Source: Heterodera schachtii (taxonomy: Eukaryota; Nematoda; Chromadorea; Rhabditida; Heteroderidae). Taken from it: a DNA stretch of 64,000 bases. The stretch covers positions 949,844 to 1,013,843 of the forward strand of contig SIJG01000016.1 in assembly GCA_023374025.1 (NCBI GenBank), given 5' to 3'. Within the stretch, counting starts at the first letter, position 1. Each line of letters opens with the position of its first letter. The position numbers were made by a program, and so were the translations under genes. This document shows, in pieces, positions 11,108 to 22,300 of the stretch. Under the pieces are notes generated by a model. It worked only from the letters and a program-made list of their open reading frames with translations, was not told the origin of the DNA and ran no database searches.

Positions 11108-13117
11108 TCATCCGCCAATGTTTTCGTACTGTTCGCGGCTTTCTTCGAAAAGTGTCTCCATTCTCTCCATCAAATTCCTTCGCTGACTGTCATTTTGGGC
11201 CTGGGGGAACAAAGTTGGGAAGCAAAGGAACACGAAGGTCAGTTCGAAATGGCGCTGAAAATGGGACAAATCAATGCCAATCGGTGGCCCCTCCTTCTGC
11301 CCTCCTCTCCCCCACCTGTTCTTCAAAAAGGTCTTTCCTCAATTGCTTCGGAAATTCCACCGGTGGCACAATGTTCAGTTCATGGCTTTCTCTCTCCGCC
11401 GTGTCGAAATACAAATCCTTCCGGGGAATGTTTTTTGGGGCGATGCCTTTGCCTTTTTTTACCAGCCAATAGTTCATCCGTTCCCTTCTCAACGGCGCAT
11501 TGACACTGCTGAAGATAATCCGAATTACGTCGTTCAGTCCGGTGCCTTTTGATTAAGCGCAATTTATTTTTAAGAATTTAAAAAATGAGAATAATAATTC
11601 CAAATTGAAAGCCGAAGGCATTGGTAAAACGTATTTGAAAATGTTTTCAACTGAACCAAAGCCACTCACTCGCATGGCACGTTTGCCAGTCGATGATCGA
11701 ACTCAGCTGATCACCCGGCTCGCCATTGTCCAACCGATTGAAAAACAAATTGTTGCTCCAAAGGTCGCCGTGACAAAGCACAGGTCGAATGCCTTTGATA
11801 AAGAAAAGTTAACCCACTTTTTGTGCCGATAATTGGGGCGGGGGGAAATGGGGGTGAATGGCCAAGGAATGGCTTTGTACTCCCAAATTGAATTTCGTTA
11901 AATTCACCAGGCAATTTATCAATCGCTGTCGGAAATTGGCACTTTGCCATTGGAATTCGAATTGCTTTTGCGTCTCCTCAAATCCCTTCTCACCGTATCT
12001 TTCGTGTACGTCCGTCTTCAATTTGTTGTGTTTCGAAATGAATGCCCGCAGCGTTTTTTGGTGCCTTTTGAAGAAGGGTGAGTCCAAACTGAGCACTCTC
12101 TGTGCCAATTGGTCCTCCATTCCGTCCATTCGGCCGTATTCATTCACCCGAAAACGGAGCAACAAATGGTGCGGTAGGGTCAAAGTGAAGGCGTGCAATT
12201 TGGCCAAGTGGACAATGGTCGACTCGACCTGTGCGCACAGTGACAGTTAACGGTTTGGAGCAAGAAGAGTGCTAATTATTGTTAATTTAATTATTAATTG
12301 CTTTGCCTGTCCGGCGGTCAATCCCTCATAAAAATTGGGCTGAACTCCTTTTACGGACAAATCTTCCATCAGCAAAAAGCCATGTTCCAAATGTTGGTTG
12401 TTTGGAATGGGATGGATAGCAAAAGGAATTGGCAATATTGGCAACAAATGGCGCGGAAACAATGGCACAATCTGTGGGGGAAAAGGTAAATTGGGCAAAA
12501 AAGGGAGGGGAAGAGACCAATTTGAAGAAACGCTCCTCCAAGTCGCACATTTCGAACAGAAAAGAACGCATCTCAAAAAGTGAGTTTTAAAACAATTCCC
12601 TCGCTCTTCCCCAAAAAGCGCACTTTTTCAGTGTCCCATCCAATTTCAACGACTTTCCCTTCCGATTCTTCGTCCCTCCCTTTCCGTGCTGCGTCCTCAA
12701 TCGGATTCAGCCGTTCCAATTTCACTGTGGAGGCCACCTGCTAATGAGACGCAATTAGTGGAGTTTAAAGTAAGGACGGCGGCGGCGCACTTTGAGAATG
12801 GCGATGAATTGGCGCCCGTCGACAAAGCGAAAGGCCACGCGATGGATGGAGGACATTAAGCCTTGGCCATCGATGGGATTCGCTTCCACCGACTCAATGG
12901 CGGCACTTTGCGCTTCAATCGTGGCAAATTCGTCGCATTGGACTCTCAGAGAAGCGACGAGCGAATGGAAAGTGTGCGCAGTGCCGGGGACGCACTGCGA
13001 AAGATCCGTCGTCTGAAGAGTTTCCGAGCCGAGCAGCAAAGGGAAGGACATTCTCTGTTGAACGGACCGATTGGGAAAGATTTGTGTGCTTTGATAAGCA
13101 AAGTGATCATTGATCAC
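11108..13117 (-). CDS. EcKinase/CHK-like small-molecule kinase
   Basis: Minus-strand exons 13117-12791, 12737-12624, 12571-12518, 12471-12307, 12228-about 11883, 11792-11670, 11545-11316 and 11254-11108 give about 500 residues. An alternative Met at 13051 would shorten the N-terminus by 22. It has the aminoglycoside-phosphotransferase-like fold of nematode DUF1679/ecdysteroid-kinase proteins. Visible are an N-lobe strand pair ending FIAILKV with the ATP-binding Lys, the catalytic loop VLCHGDLWSNN, the metal-binding IIDWQ and a charged C-terminal helix. Substrate is unknown; insect relatives phosphorylate ecdysteroids. Intron 4 has a GC donor (CAG/GCAAAG). The exon 5-6 junction is odd: the only good donor (GTAC at 11880-11877) breaks the frame, and the conserved LG-IRPVLCHGD reading needs exon 5 to end two bases earlier. 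This is either a non-canonical splice, a mutation or an assembly error. Confidence 0.75.
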
Positions 13118-14461
13118 TGATCAAAAGTGATCAGTCGCCCCGGGGGATTTTGACTTTTTTATTGCAAATGTTAACAGTGCCCTGGGTATATCAAGTGTTT
13201 TTAGAAAGGCGTATGAACAAATTTGGCAAAAAAAGAACATCAGGAAAAACAGGACTCACCGAAGAAAATTTTTCAAAAGCATTCATTAGCGTCAAAAGCA
13301 TCATTTTATAATTTATTATAAGAGCGAAAAAATTTTAAAAATATTTTAATTCCTAATGATCAACAGGCGCTGGGATTTATATATTTTGAACGTTTTTTTA
13401 CAGACAACATTTTATGAGAGAAGCACGAAAATCATATTTTCTCTGCTCAATTTTCAATTTAGAGAAACTTTTTAGCGTGGATTTAGCCAAACGTATACTT
13501 TTTGCTTATGGCCAAAAGTGCAGTTTCTAGCAAATTTTTAAGAATTTTAGCACATATAAAAATATTAGCCCCATTGGTCATTTTAAGATTTTTGTTAAAA
13601 TAATAATCATTTTAAAAATTTGAGCTTAGTTGAGTTTGATCAGCAGCGCTAACGACTTCACTATTTCGGTCATTATTTTCAGTCTAACTTTTGAGAAATC
13701 TTAAAGAATAGCGCCGGGTAAAATTTTGAAATTTTTAGTGCAATTTATTAAAAATATTTTGATCAAAAATGACAAATTTTGACTTTCCCTAAAAATCACA
13801 AAATGAGGCTAAAGCTCACTTACGCGAGCTCTGAGAAAATCAGAAAAACATTAACGATTAGGGATGATAAATGATAAATTGATTTAATATTTTTTGCTTT
13901 ATAATCTAATGACTGATAGCGAAAAAATTTAACGGAATAAAAATTTATTACGAAAGCGAAGGAAAGGGGGGGGGGGGGTAATGTCATTTATTATCATTAC
14001 CAGGAAAGTTGAAATCGATTTTCAAAAACGGAAAAGGAAAACGGAAAAGGGACATCGGAATTCGGATGGGAACTTAGGGAAGTTCAATTTCAATTTCAAT
14101 TTAATTTTCAAGAATTGGTTTGCCATTTTTTAAAGCTAACATTTATCTTTAATTGTTCCAATTGGGAAAGAAATCAGCAAAAGTGGATAAAGTGTCATAC
14201 TTTTTTTTCATTTGGAGGATAAGCGAAAAAAGGACTGCAAATGTCATCCAATAAAAAAAGCAATGATTTTGTCAGGGCAGAGATTAATTAGCCAATAAAA
14301 AGAACTCATTTATCGAAGAAAATATACAGAAAGATAAATTAAATTTTCACAGTTTATAATCAAATATTTGTTTAAATTTGTTTGGAAATCTTCTTTCGCC
14401 CCCTATAATTTCCAAGCATTCCCTTTTTTCGCTTAATTTTCTTTTTTTTCTTTCTTGTCTT
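13118..14461. other. AT-rich intergenic sequence
   Basis: No exon is recognised. Near 13104-13137 the word TGATCACTGATCA and relatives repeat. A poly-G run lies near 13968-13978. Confidence 0.5.
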
Positions 14462-14995
14462 TCACCCTTTTCTTTTCGGCACTTTCCTTTTTACCGCTTT
14501 TTTCCCCGTTTTTTCCTTTTCGGCATTTTCCTCTTTTTCCTTTTCGGCATTTTCCTTTTTTCCCTTTTCGGCATTTTCCTGTTTTTCCTTTTCGGCATTT
14601 TCCTCTTTTTCCTTTTCGGCATTTTCCTTTTTTTCCTTTTCGGCATTTTCCTTTTCTATCTTTTCCAATTTCCTTTCCCTTTGCCTTTCCTGCCATTCCT
14701 TAAATTCTTCCTCCGAATCGCTCAATTCGAAATGTGCCGTCCTTTGCTTTGTTTCGTCTTCGCTGTCCGTGTCCGAAAAAGCGTCCATCGAAACGATGAG
14801 TTTTTTGGCAAAATAATTCGGACGTCGGAATAAAGCAAATGATTCATTATTTTCCGCCGTCTTTTTGCGGTCCACCGAATCTTCAGGCCCAAATTCGTTG
14901 CTCGCAATCAAATGGAAATTGATCACCAGCAACAGAAGGAAAGTGCCAATGCCAATGGTAGAAAAGGTCGGAAGGGGCGAAGGAAAGGAATTCAT
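14462..14995 (-). CDS. Secreted Lys/Glu repeat protein (candidate effector)
   Basis: A single open frame of 177 residues. The N-terminus has a hydrophobic segment at residues 15-31 (IGIGTFLLLLVINFHLI) followed by AS/NE, a good signal peptide. Residues 33-110 are acidic and include SDTDSEDE and SDSEEEFKEW. Then come six imperfect 8-residue repeats of the form NAEKEKKE, encoded by a 24-bp DNA repeat. The charged repeats should form a long helix. After the sixth repeat the frame ends TGKKAVKRKVPKRKG, while the neighbouring frame continues the repeat theme as ESAEKKRVKDKKEKKEN. A one-base slip in an A-run therefore seems to have changed the tail. No known domain is recognised. Secretion and repeat structure suggest a secreted effector or matrix protein, but that is inference. 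Confidence 0.6.
   Translation of the reverse strand: MNSFPSPLPTFSTIGIGTFLLLLVINFHLIASNEFGPEDSVDRKKTAENNESFALFRRPNYFAKKLIVSMDAFSDTDSEDETKQRTAHFELSDSEEEFKEWQERQRERKLEKIEKENAEKEKKENAEKEKEENAEKEKQENAEKGKKENAEKEKEENAEKEKTGKKAVKRKVPKRKG
14510..14655. repeat. 24-bp coding tandem repeat, about 6 units
   Basis: On the + strand each unit reads roughly TTTTCGGCATTTTCCTNTTT. Units differ at a few bases. It encodes the NAEKEK repeats of the overlapping gene. Confidence 0.85.
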
Positions 14996-15460
14996 TTGCG
15001 GAAAATGGCAAAAATTGCGAATTTAGTGAGCGATTAGAAAAAATGTTAATTCGAATGTTTGATTTCACAAAAAATGAAACATTAAAAAGGGCATGCCCAA
15101 ATTAAGAAATGCGAATCAATTAGGGGTTAATTAAACAAACGGAGAAAGTGGCGGAGGCAAATGACACGAAGTGCCACAATTTATAAACAAAATTAATTAA
15201 TAAATCCAAAAACGAAAATATTTTTGTTTATTGCGTCAAAAGCGAAATTCGCGCGGGGTTTATGCTTTTCGAAGAGTAATTTACAAGCGTAATGACATTT
15301 TAGCATGCAATTAGAGAAAAATAATTAATGCGCTTTTAGAGGGAAATGACACGAAAGACCACAAAAAAATGAAATAATTTAAAATATTTTTTGCTTATTT
15401 TGTCAATCATTAAAAAACATCAAAAAATAATTTGACCAAAATTATAAAGTAAATATGCCT
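14996..15460. other. Intergenic, upstream of the Lys/Glu repeat gene
   Basis: AT-rich sequence. Nothing codes here that I can support. Confidence 0.5.
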
Positions 15461-16427
15461 ACCGTATTTTCTCTAAATTATTACCCCGTCTCCATTAATC
15501 CCCCCGTTTCCAATTACTCCCGTTTAAATCCCCCGTCTCCATTTATCTCCCGGGGGATAAATAGAATTTTTATTTTTTCGAATTTTTTTAAAAATGTTTA
15601 ATAAAAATTAATTATAAATTGAAACTTGTTTAAATAGCAATCAAATACATTTGGAAGGTGTTCGTGTGTAAAATGGATGTTTTTTTCTAATTCCATTGAT
15701 CAATTGATGAGAATTCGATTTGGCATCTTTCGGCATTCGAAATAAATAAAATTTATTGAAAACATTACAAAAAATTGTTTTAGGGATGTATTTTTCAATT
15801 TTCTGCCATGTTTCTTATATTTTTTTCTCAAAAGTGCCAAAATATATGCTGAAAAACCCAAAATAGCCCATTGCGGATGTGTGAAAACTTCCTTTCAGAA
15901 CAGAGAATTTTTGGAAAAATTCTTTTCATCTTTTAGTTAGAAAAATCAAATAAAATGCATAAAATTCTCTCGATTTCTCTTTGTTTTTAGCTTATTCCAC
16001 TAACATTGTCCAACCCTGAAGCGAGTTATGAATTTCCATGTGCCTAAATTTCCCTGGCTCAAAAAAAGAAAAATTTCAAAAGTTTTAATTCTAAATTTTC
16101 TAATTACTCTTCAATATTTTGGGGATTTTGTCAATGTTTTGTAAATATTTTGGAATTTTTTAATTTTTCATGTAAAATTCTGAAATTCTCTAACCAAAAT
16201 GCAAAAAAAATGAGATTTTTTGAGGCGATGAAATTTTTGGCGAATTTAGCTCGAAATAAACCTGTCGATTCTGTCGGAAAAGAAAATAATCCCCCGTCTT
16301 CCTTTTACCCCCCCCCCCCTTTTCTGAGTGTACAAGGGATGCGCCAGTCAGACCCCCATACGTCGGCGGACGTTTGGCGCAGGGGGGGTGCGCCAGGACC
16401 AATTTTCTTTTTCTGTTTTCCCCGGCG

Positions 16428-16458
<31 letters not shown>

Positions 16459-16680
16459 ATTCAAAGCACCTTTTTTTTGCGGCGCGCGTTTTTTCCAAAA
16501 AACTTTGTGGGAAGGGGGTGGGGCGGTACCGATAGGCGCCGCCGGTAAAATGTTTTGAATTTTTTTGCGTTTTGCTAGGGAAATTGTTCAAATTTTAACT
16601 CTTTTTCCCCCTTCGGTACGACCCACCCCACGACGACCCCCCCCCCCCCCCCCCCTCCTTTTAATTAGAGAAAATATGGT
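15461..16680. mobile_element. Inverted-repeat element, MITE-like
   Basis: The left end reads ACCGTATTTTCTCTAAATTA. The right end, read inward on the other strand, is ACCATATTTTCTCTAATTAA, giving an imperfect terminal inverted repeat. C-rich sequence follows just inside each end (15483-15552 and 16606-16656). The interior is AT-rich and contains one copy of the GC-rich motif seen in other repeats (16521-16545) and a hairpin near 16338-16381. No transposase is present. I could not find a clear target-site duplication, so the exact ends and superfamily are open. Confidence 0.6.
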
Positions 16681-17239
16681 TTTTTAGAAATAAAAATTTT
16701 TGACTATATTTTTGAAAAGAATCTCTTTCTATTTTTTTTATTCTTGTTATTTTAAAAATTACGGTGTCCCCTCCATTCATAAAATACCCTTGGACTCATA
16801 AAGTGCAATAGAGCCAAAAACTTTCCCAAAAAAGCCTAGAATTTAATATAAATATTTAAGTTTTTACATGTTTTTGCTACTAAAATGTTAATTTTTTGTG
16901 ACTATCTAATGCCTATGATTTTTTTGGTTAAATTTTTGGAATATTATGAGTGACGAAGCACTTACACATGTGTTGTTTCATATCACTATTTAATGCTTTC
17001 TTCATAATACAGAGAATTGAATATTACAAATCAAATAGCTTTACAAAACAGATCCTGGTTTAAAAATGTGAGATTAAATGTATGGCAAAGTAAAAAAAAA
17101 AGTGAAGCAAGGCCATTCGCTGTGATCAGTCACCAAAGGGGATAAAGTCAAAAATCAGTTAATTAGTAGGGAATGGGCGGAAAAACAAATCGGAAATGAA
17201 TATTTCCGAACAACTGAAGTGCTACGGCGCGATCAGTGA
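16681..17239. other. AT-rich intergenic sequence downstream of the CDK gene
   Basis: No exon is supported. GATCAGTGATCAG at 17230-17242 overlaps the CDK stop codon. Confidence 0.5.
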
Positions 17240-18788
17240 TCAGACAAAGTATTTGTGCTGCAGACATTCAACCGCAGTCGGCCGTTCGTGCGGATTAAAT
17301 TGCAAAATTGCCGTGAGCAATTCAACACCGGAGGCGGGCAAATATTGGGGCATCTGATTGGCCAACGGAGGCGGAGAGTTTTCGGCGTAGAAAGAGTGGG
17401 GGACAATTGCATCGGCGGGCCAAACAGAGACGGACGGAGTGCCGAGTTTTCTGGGGGGGGAGGGGGGGGGGGGGAGAAATATTCGACTCGGCAGGGCAAT
17501 AGGAAAATGAAATAAAATAACATTTTCGCGACAGTATTTTGGAAAAACGCACTCAAAAATGATGCGCAATTGCTCCGCCTCCGTATCCCCTCTGAAGAGC
17601 GCGTCGCGCATGTACAGCTCCGCCAAAATGCAACCGGCGGACCAAAGATCGACCGCGGTACCGTACTTGCACTGGAGCAGCAGCTCAGGGCTACGGTACC
17701 ACAGGGTGACCACCTCGGTGGTGAAGGTGGCATGCAGACCGTAGTTCCGAGACAGTCCGAAATCGGCGATCTGAAAACAGTAAGGAAAGCAAATTAACCA
17801 TTTAGAATAGTCTGAAAAAGTTTTTTAAATATTTAAAACCCATAAAAATTCCTCTAATTTCAAATGACGAATAAACATATGACATTTTGCCTTTGAAAAT
17901 GCATCAAAAAATGAAAAAAGCTTTTCCGAGTTTTGAGCAGAATAAAAAAAATTTACTCACCCGCAAAGTGTGGTCTTTGTTCACCAAAATGTTTTGAGGC
18001 TAAAAATTGGGGGAAAAAAGTTGACGAATAAAAAAAAAACACCATTAAAACCTTAAGGTCACGGTGAATAATACTGTTGGCATGAAGGAAATCCTAAACA
18101 AAAACTGACACAAATGAAATGTCGGAAAAGGCAATTAAATAATTGCTTTCTTAATTGTCCAAAACAAATCAATTCCTCACAATGCCCGTCATTATTTGAC
18201 GTGCAAAATATTTGCACTGCGCGTCGCACATATTTTTCGGAATTTTTCGCAAAAAGTCGCACAAGTCCCAGTCGCACTTTTCGCAGACGATGTTCAAACT
18301 GATGGTGCCGCCCTTTCGGCGAATGAATGCGTCGTGGAGCCTTAGAAAAGCACAGAATTTTTATTTTTTACTTTTAATAATAATTTGGGTGTGTGAATAA
18401 ATAAACTGCAAAAAACAGAAATTTGCCTGAGAATATTTGGGTGTTTCATTTGTTTGAGTGCGACGAGAGAAGCGACCTGAATTTGGTGATTTTGCCATGC
18501 CAAAACTTTTAGTGAAAATGCCATCCGAAAGGTGCAAAAATGGATTCACCGCCTTTTTTTTTACCTCTCTGACGACACTCTGCGGAATTCCCTCCTCCGT
18601 CGCTTTTACGGGAATTTTTTTCATGGCGAACTTAAAACACGTTCAGTTGAACAATCAGCAGAACGACCCTCCCCCCTCCCCACCTGCTCTCTCTCATTTT
18701 CTTTGCTGGTCACCAACCAAACTTCGCCGTACGCGCCTTGGCCAAGTACGCGGATCGGGCGATAATCCTCGTCAATCGGTGGCCGCAT
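17240..18788 (-). CDS. cdk-4: Cyclin-dependent kinase, CDK4/6 type
   Basis: Eight exons (18788-18684, 18630-18565, 18476-18427, 18340-18181, 18093-18052, 17999-17961, 17770-17553, 17450-17240) join in frame to 296 residues, a full-length CDK. In order: glycine loop GQGAYGEVW, ATP-anchoring Lys in FAMKK, and a PSTAIRE-like helix reading PQSVVRE. Then CDWDL, the catalytic loop HRDLKPQNIL, IADFGLSRNYG, activation segment VVTLWYRSPELLLQ, DLWSAGCILAE and LGTPS. The PQSVVRE and CDWDL positions fit the CDK4/6 branch, which pairs with D-type cyclins to drive G1 entry. The third intron (18426-18341) starts with GC (CTCAG/GCAAAT), and the LR-LHDAF reading requires it. The symbol is by similarity to the C. 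elegans gene. Confidence 0.85.
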
Positions 18789-19328
18789 TCTGCGCAAATT
18801 TAAAAATTTTCGCGAACATTTTCAAATTCTTCAAAGAACCCGAATATTTACATCGATTGCCATTGCATTACTTTGAATAAAATTTTGATGTTTAAAAGTG
18901 TATAAAATCATTTTGCAATTATATCGAACAAAATAAAACGCACAAAATAATAGAAAAGAAGTGAAACAGAATAAAAGTGACGAAGCGTTTGGGAGAAAAA
19001 CAAAGAAAAAGAAACTGAACAAAGTGTTTGATGGGATGCCATGAAATGATCAGTAAAATAAAAAAATCAAAAGATCAAAGCGAAGACAAAACACAAAAAA
19101 AAAAAAAAAAAACCAAATAAAATATAAAAATCCCTGACTAAAAGACAATGAGTGAGCTTACAGACAAGCAATGAAATTCTCTTTTTAAAAGCGGTCATCA
19201 TCTCGGATGAAGCCATCATTAATGGCGACCTAAAAAGTCACATTAACGTATTACGAGTAATTAATTAAATCCATAATCATTTTGCACCTAATTTTAAGCC
19301 AACTTCCTCTGTCATTCGCACTCTGCCT
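18789..19328. other. Intergenic, promoter side of the CDK gene
   Basis: AT-rich. A poly-A run of about 18 lies near 19094. No exon is seen. Confidence 0.5.
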
Positions 19329-22300
19329 TCACAAATCGTTGACTTTGGCAAACTTTTGTGATCGATGCACCGCTGTAAGAGTTTCGTTCAAACAGTCGAG
19401 AAGACGCTGGAAGGATTTTTTTTTGATTTTTTTGCTAATGTTGGTCATAATTTGTCATACCCTGTCCTCGGGCGACAGTTCGAAGTTGACCGAATGGGAG
19501 AGAACGCGCGTCAAATAATCCATGAGACGAAAGCGCAACTTCACCGTCATCTACGAACACAACAATTCTTATTGGAAATTAGAAATGGCCAATACTGGTA
19601 AATTCATTGATTCAAGAATACCAAATTTTTTTTTACTGTTAGGTGTAAAGACCTGTAAATCGCTGAAAGATCCACGGAACCCAAACCAATTGTCGAGTTC
19701 AAGCAGTTCGGATGGTTCTTCGGGCTCCGATTTTGTAAAACTGCGCATGTATTCGGGCAATTCTTCTGCCAATTCCGGTTCCAAACTGCTGAGTGCACTA
19801 AATTTCCTATATTTTCAAATAATTAAATCGTCCCTCGTTACTGCTCCTTTGCGACTTTACCTTGAGCTCAGTGAAGACGGTGTTGCTACGGCGGAATTGG
19901 CCGCAGGAAAAGAGCCGAATGAGTCATCACTGCTGCTCGTGGCACTGGACTCTATAAAAATATAATTTGTAAGGGAAAGAGTCATTTAGGGAATAATTAC
20001 CGCCAAGTTCCTCGTTCTCTTCCCGTTTCTTTCTCTGCCTACTGTCTGTCGACGTCTGCCACTGTTCTCTCTTCTCCAATGAGTGTCCGCTTTCATTCCA
20101 ATCGCTTTTTGTGTCTGTGGCGTTCTGTCCCCTCCCGTCCGTCTGCCGACACTTTTCACTCTCCTCCCCCCGTTGTCTTTTTCCAAGCTGTTTCTTCTTG
20201 TTTTGTTCTTCCAAATTCTGCTCCATTAAGTTTCTTTGCTCCAATTGTTTGCGATGTCTTCGTCGAAGCTCTCTCTCCAAATTTCGTTGTTCTTTCCGGT
20301 GCTTTCGAAGAATTTTATCGCGAAACAATTTCCTTTGTTGCCGGAGAGCACCGTTTGGATCAACTAAATAAGGAAATCAAATTCAAAAATCAAAAAAGAA
20401 AAACAAAAAAATTTACCAAGTTCAAAATATTTCACGCATTTGAGGTCCATTCGGACAGGCCCTGCAAACAACAGAATGTGTAGCGGTGTGACAGCAGTCA
20501 CAGTTCGGACCATGTGTTGCTGGTGCGTATCACCGACCAATTCCTTGCGAATAAAAATTTCGTTAAAAATTTCAAAATTTTCAGGCGGCCGCCGCCAGGT
20601 CCTTCTTTTCCCAGATTTAATTCGAAAAAAAACATGCTGCAAAAGTGTTATAAAAAGGCGAATCACCTGATAAATAAGGTACTGAAGCATAGGCTCGGAC
20701 CCCTTCTGGCTAAAAACTTCATTGAGCTTCGCAGATCGTTTGGATGGGTTGGCAGTTTGACGCCTGAGGCAAGAGCTGGGATGAAGGACGCAATTCTTGG
20801 AGACCCTGAATAACAAAAGAATACAAATGCAATGGTTACAAAAAAAAAACTTTTTAATTAGTGCGCGAAATTAATCACTTTGGCTTACATGGTGCGAATT
20901 CGATTCAGTTTCGAGCCAAATCGGACGAAGCCAATGTTTGGGTAAGCGCCCGCCACAATGCATCCCTGGACCATGGGCCAACTGGAGGCAAACAAATTGA
21001 GGTTGTTCATGTTGTCATCAGCATTCGTCATGCGAGAAGGCAGAAGATGAAGACGACGAAGCTCAATGAACAATTGATGCCTAAAGGAAGACAATTAAGA
21101 ATTGAAAAATCATTTTTGCTTTACCGAATTCCACAAATCATTCGCATCGCCGATTCGCTGATCAGTCGGGCCCAACACCATTGTTCTCTGCACGAGCCGT
21201 TAACCCTCGAAAAGGCATTGAACGCACGGATAAGCATCTGATGAAAAAGGAAGAGAGATAAAGTACAACTAATCCCCCCTCTGTGATTCACCAAATGGTC
21301 ACTGTAATCCATCTTGGAGAATTCGTCCCTCACTGTGTTGGCCATTTGTTTTTGGTCATCAGTAGATGCGATCACAACTTAGAAAAGTGACTTGACTTTT
21401 GGGTTTTTGCTAGGCTCGGTTGGTCATACATGGGTCGCGGTGAGACAGTGCGGCCACCAGCGTAATAACGGGGCCAATACAGCGCAAAGCGATGCCGAAC
21501 AGCAGCAAACGCGCAAGTTGCGGCTCCAAGGGCAGACGGGCGACTGTCCGACCCAATTCGGTGAGTGTCGCCTCCTGGGCACCGACTGGCGGTGGGAAAT
21601 TCCACATGCCTTGCCAATGGAAGGGCGAGCAGTACAGCTGGACACGACGATTCTGAGCAGAAGGAATGTTTTACACAAGGTAGTGATGCCTTCTTGAAAT
21701 TGGAAATTTATCTAATAAATATTTTCACCATTTTTTCAAAAGTAACTCAAAATTTGGTACGAAAATGGAATGTTTTTAAAATTGGTGCTATAATAATTCT
21801 CGAGAAAGTTTTAATTTATCTACTAGAGTGAGGGTTAGTCTGTAAATTATATTATCAGAGGATATGCTAGAACAATACGCATTTAATAGCGATGTCAAAT
21901 ATTTTTTAACCCATCATTTCAACCGATGGGTAGCCGAGGGATTCTGCGCGAGAGATGCCACGGCGAGGGCGTCGCTGACTCCTGGCCAAGAATGAGTCGG
22001 GCGGTGCCTGTGTCGGTATTGGCGCTTCGGGCAGAGGAGGTTTATAAAGTGCACCAAGTTGCTGAAAATATAACCATGCAAAAAGGGTACACCCCATTTC
22101 GAGGGGCAAAACCGAAACGAAACAAATCAAAACGGATGATTTTCAGTGTAAATTGAACCGGAGCATAGCCAAGAGAAAATTAATTAAGATTAATTAAAAA
22201 AGTAACCTCTAAAAACATAAGACTGTTCTCGACAATTTCGTCGCCCGGAGGGTCAGGCGCAAGACTCAAAAATTGCTGGACACTCATATCTCCCGGCGCG

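Noticed and set aside
14455..14833. Phe/Pro-rich + strand ORFs opposite the Lys/Glu repeat gene
   Set aside because: They are antisense shadows of the 24-bp coding repeat; the minus strand has the signal peptide and sensible composition.
15461..16680. hAT or Tc1/mariner assignment for the inverted-repeat element
   Set aside because: Neither an 8-bp duplication nor a TA duplication is visible at the ends I can define.
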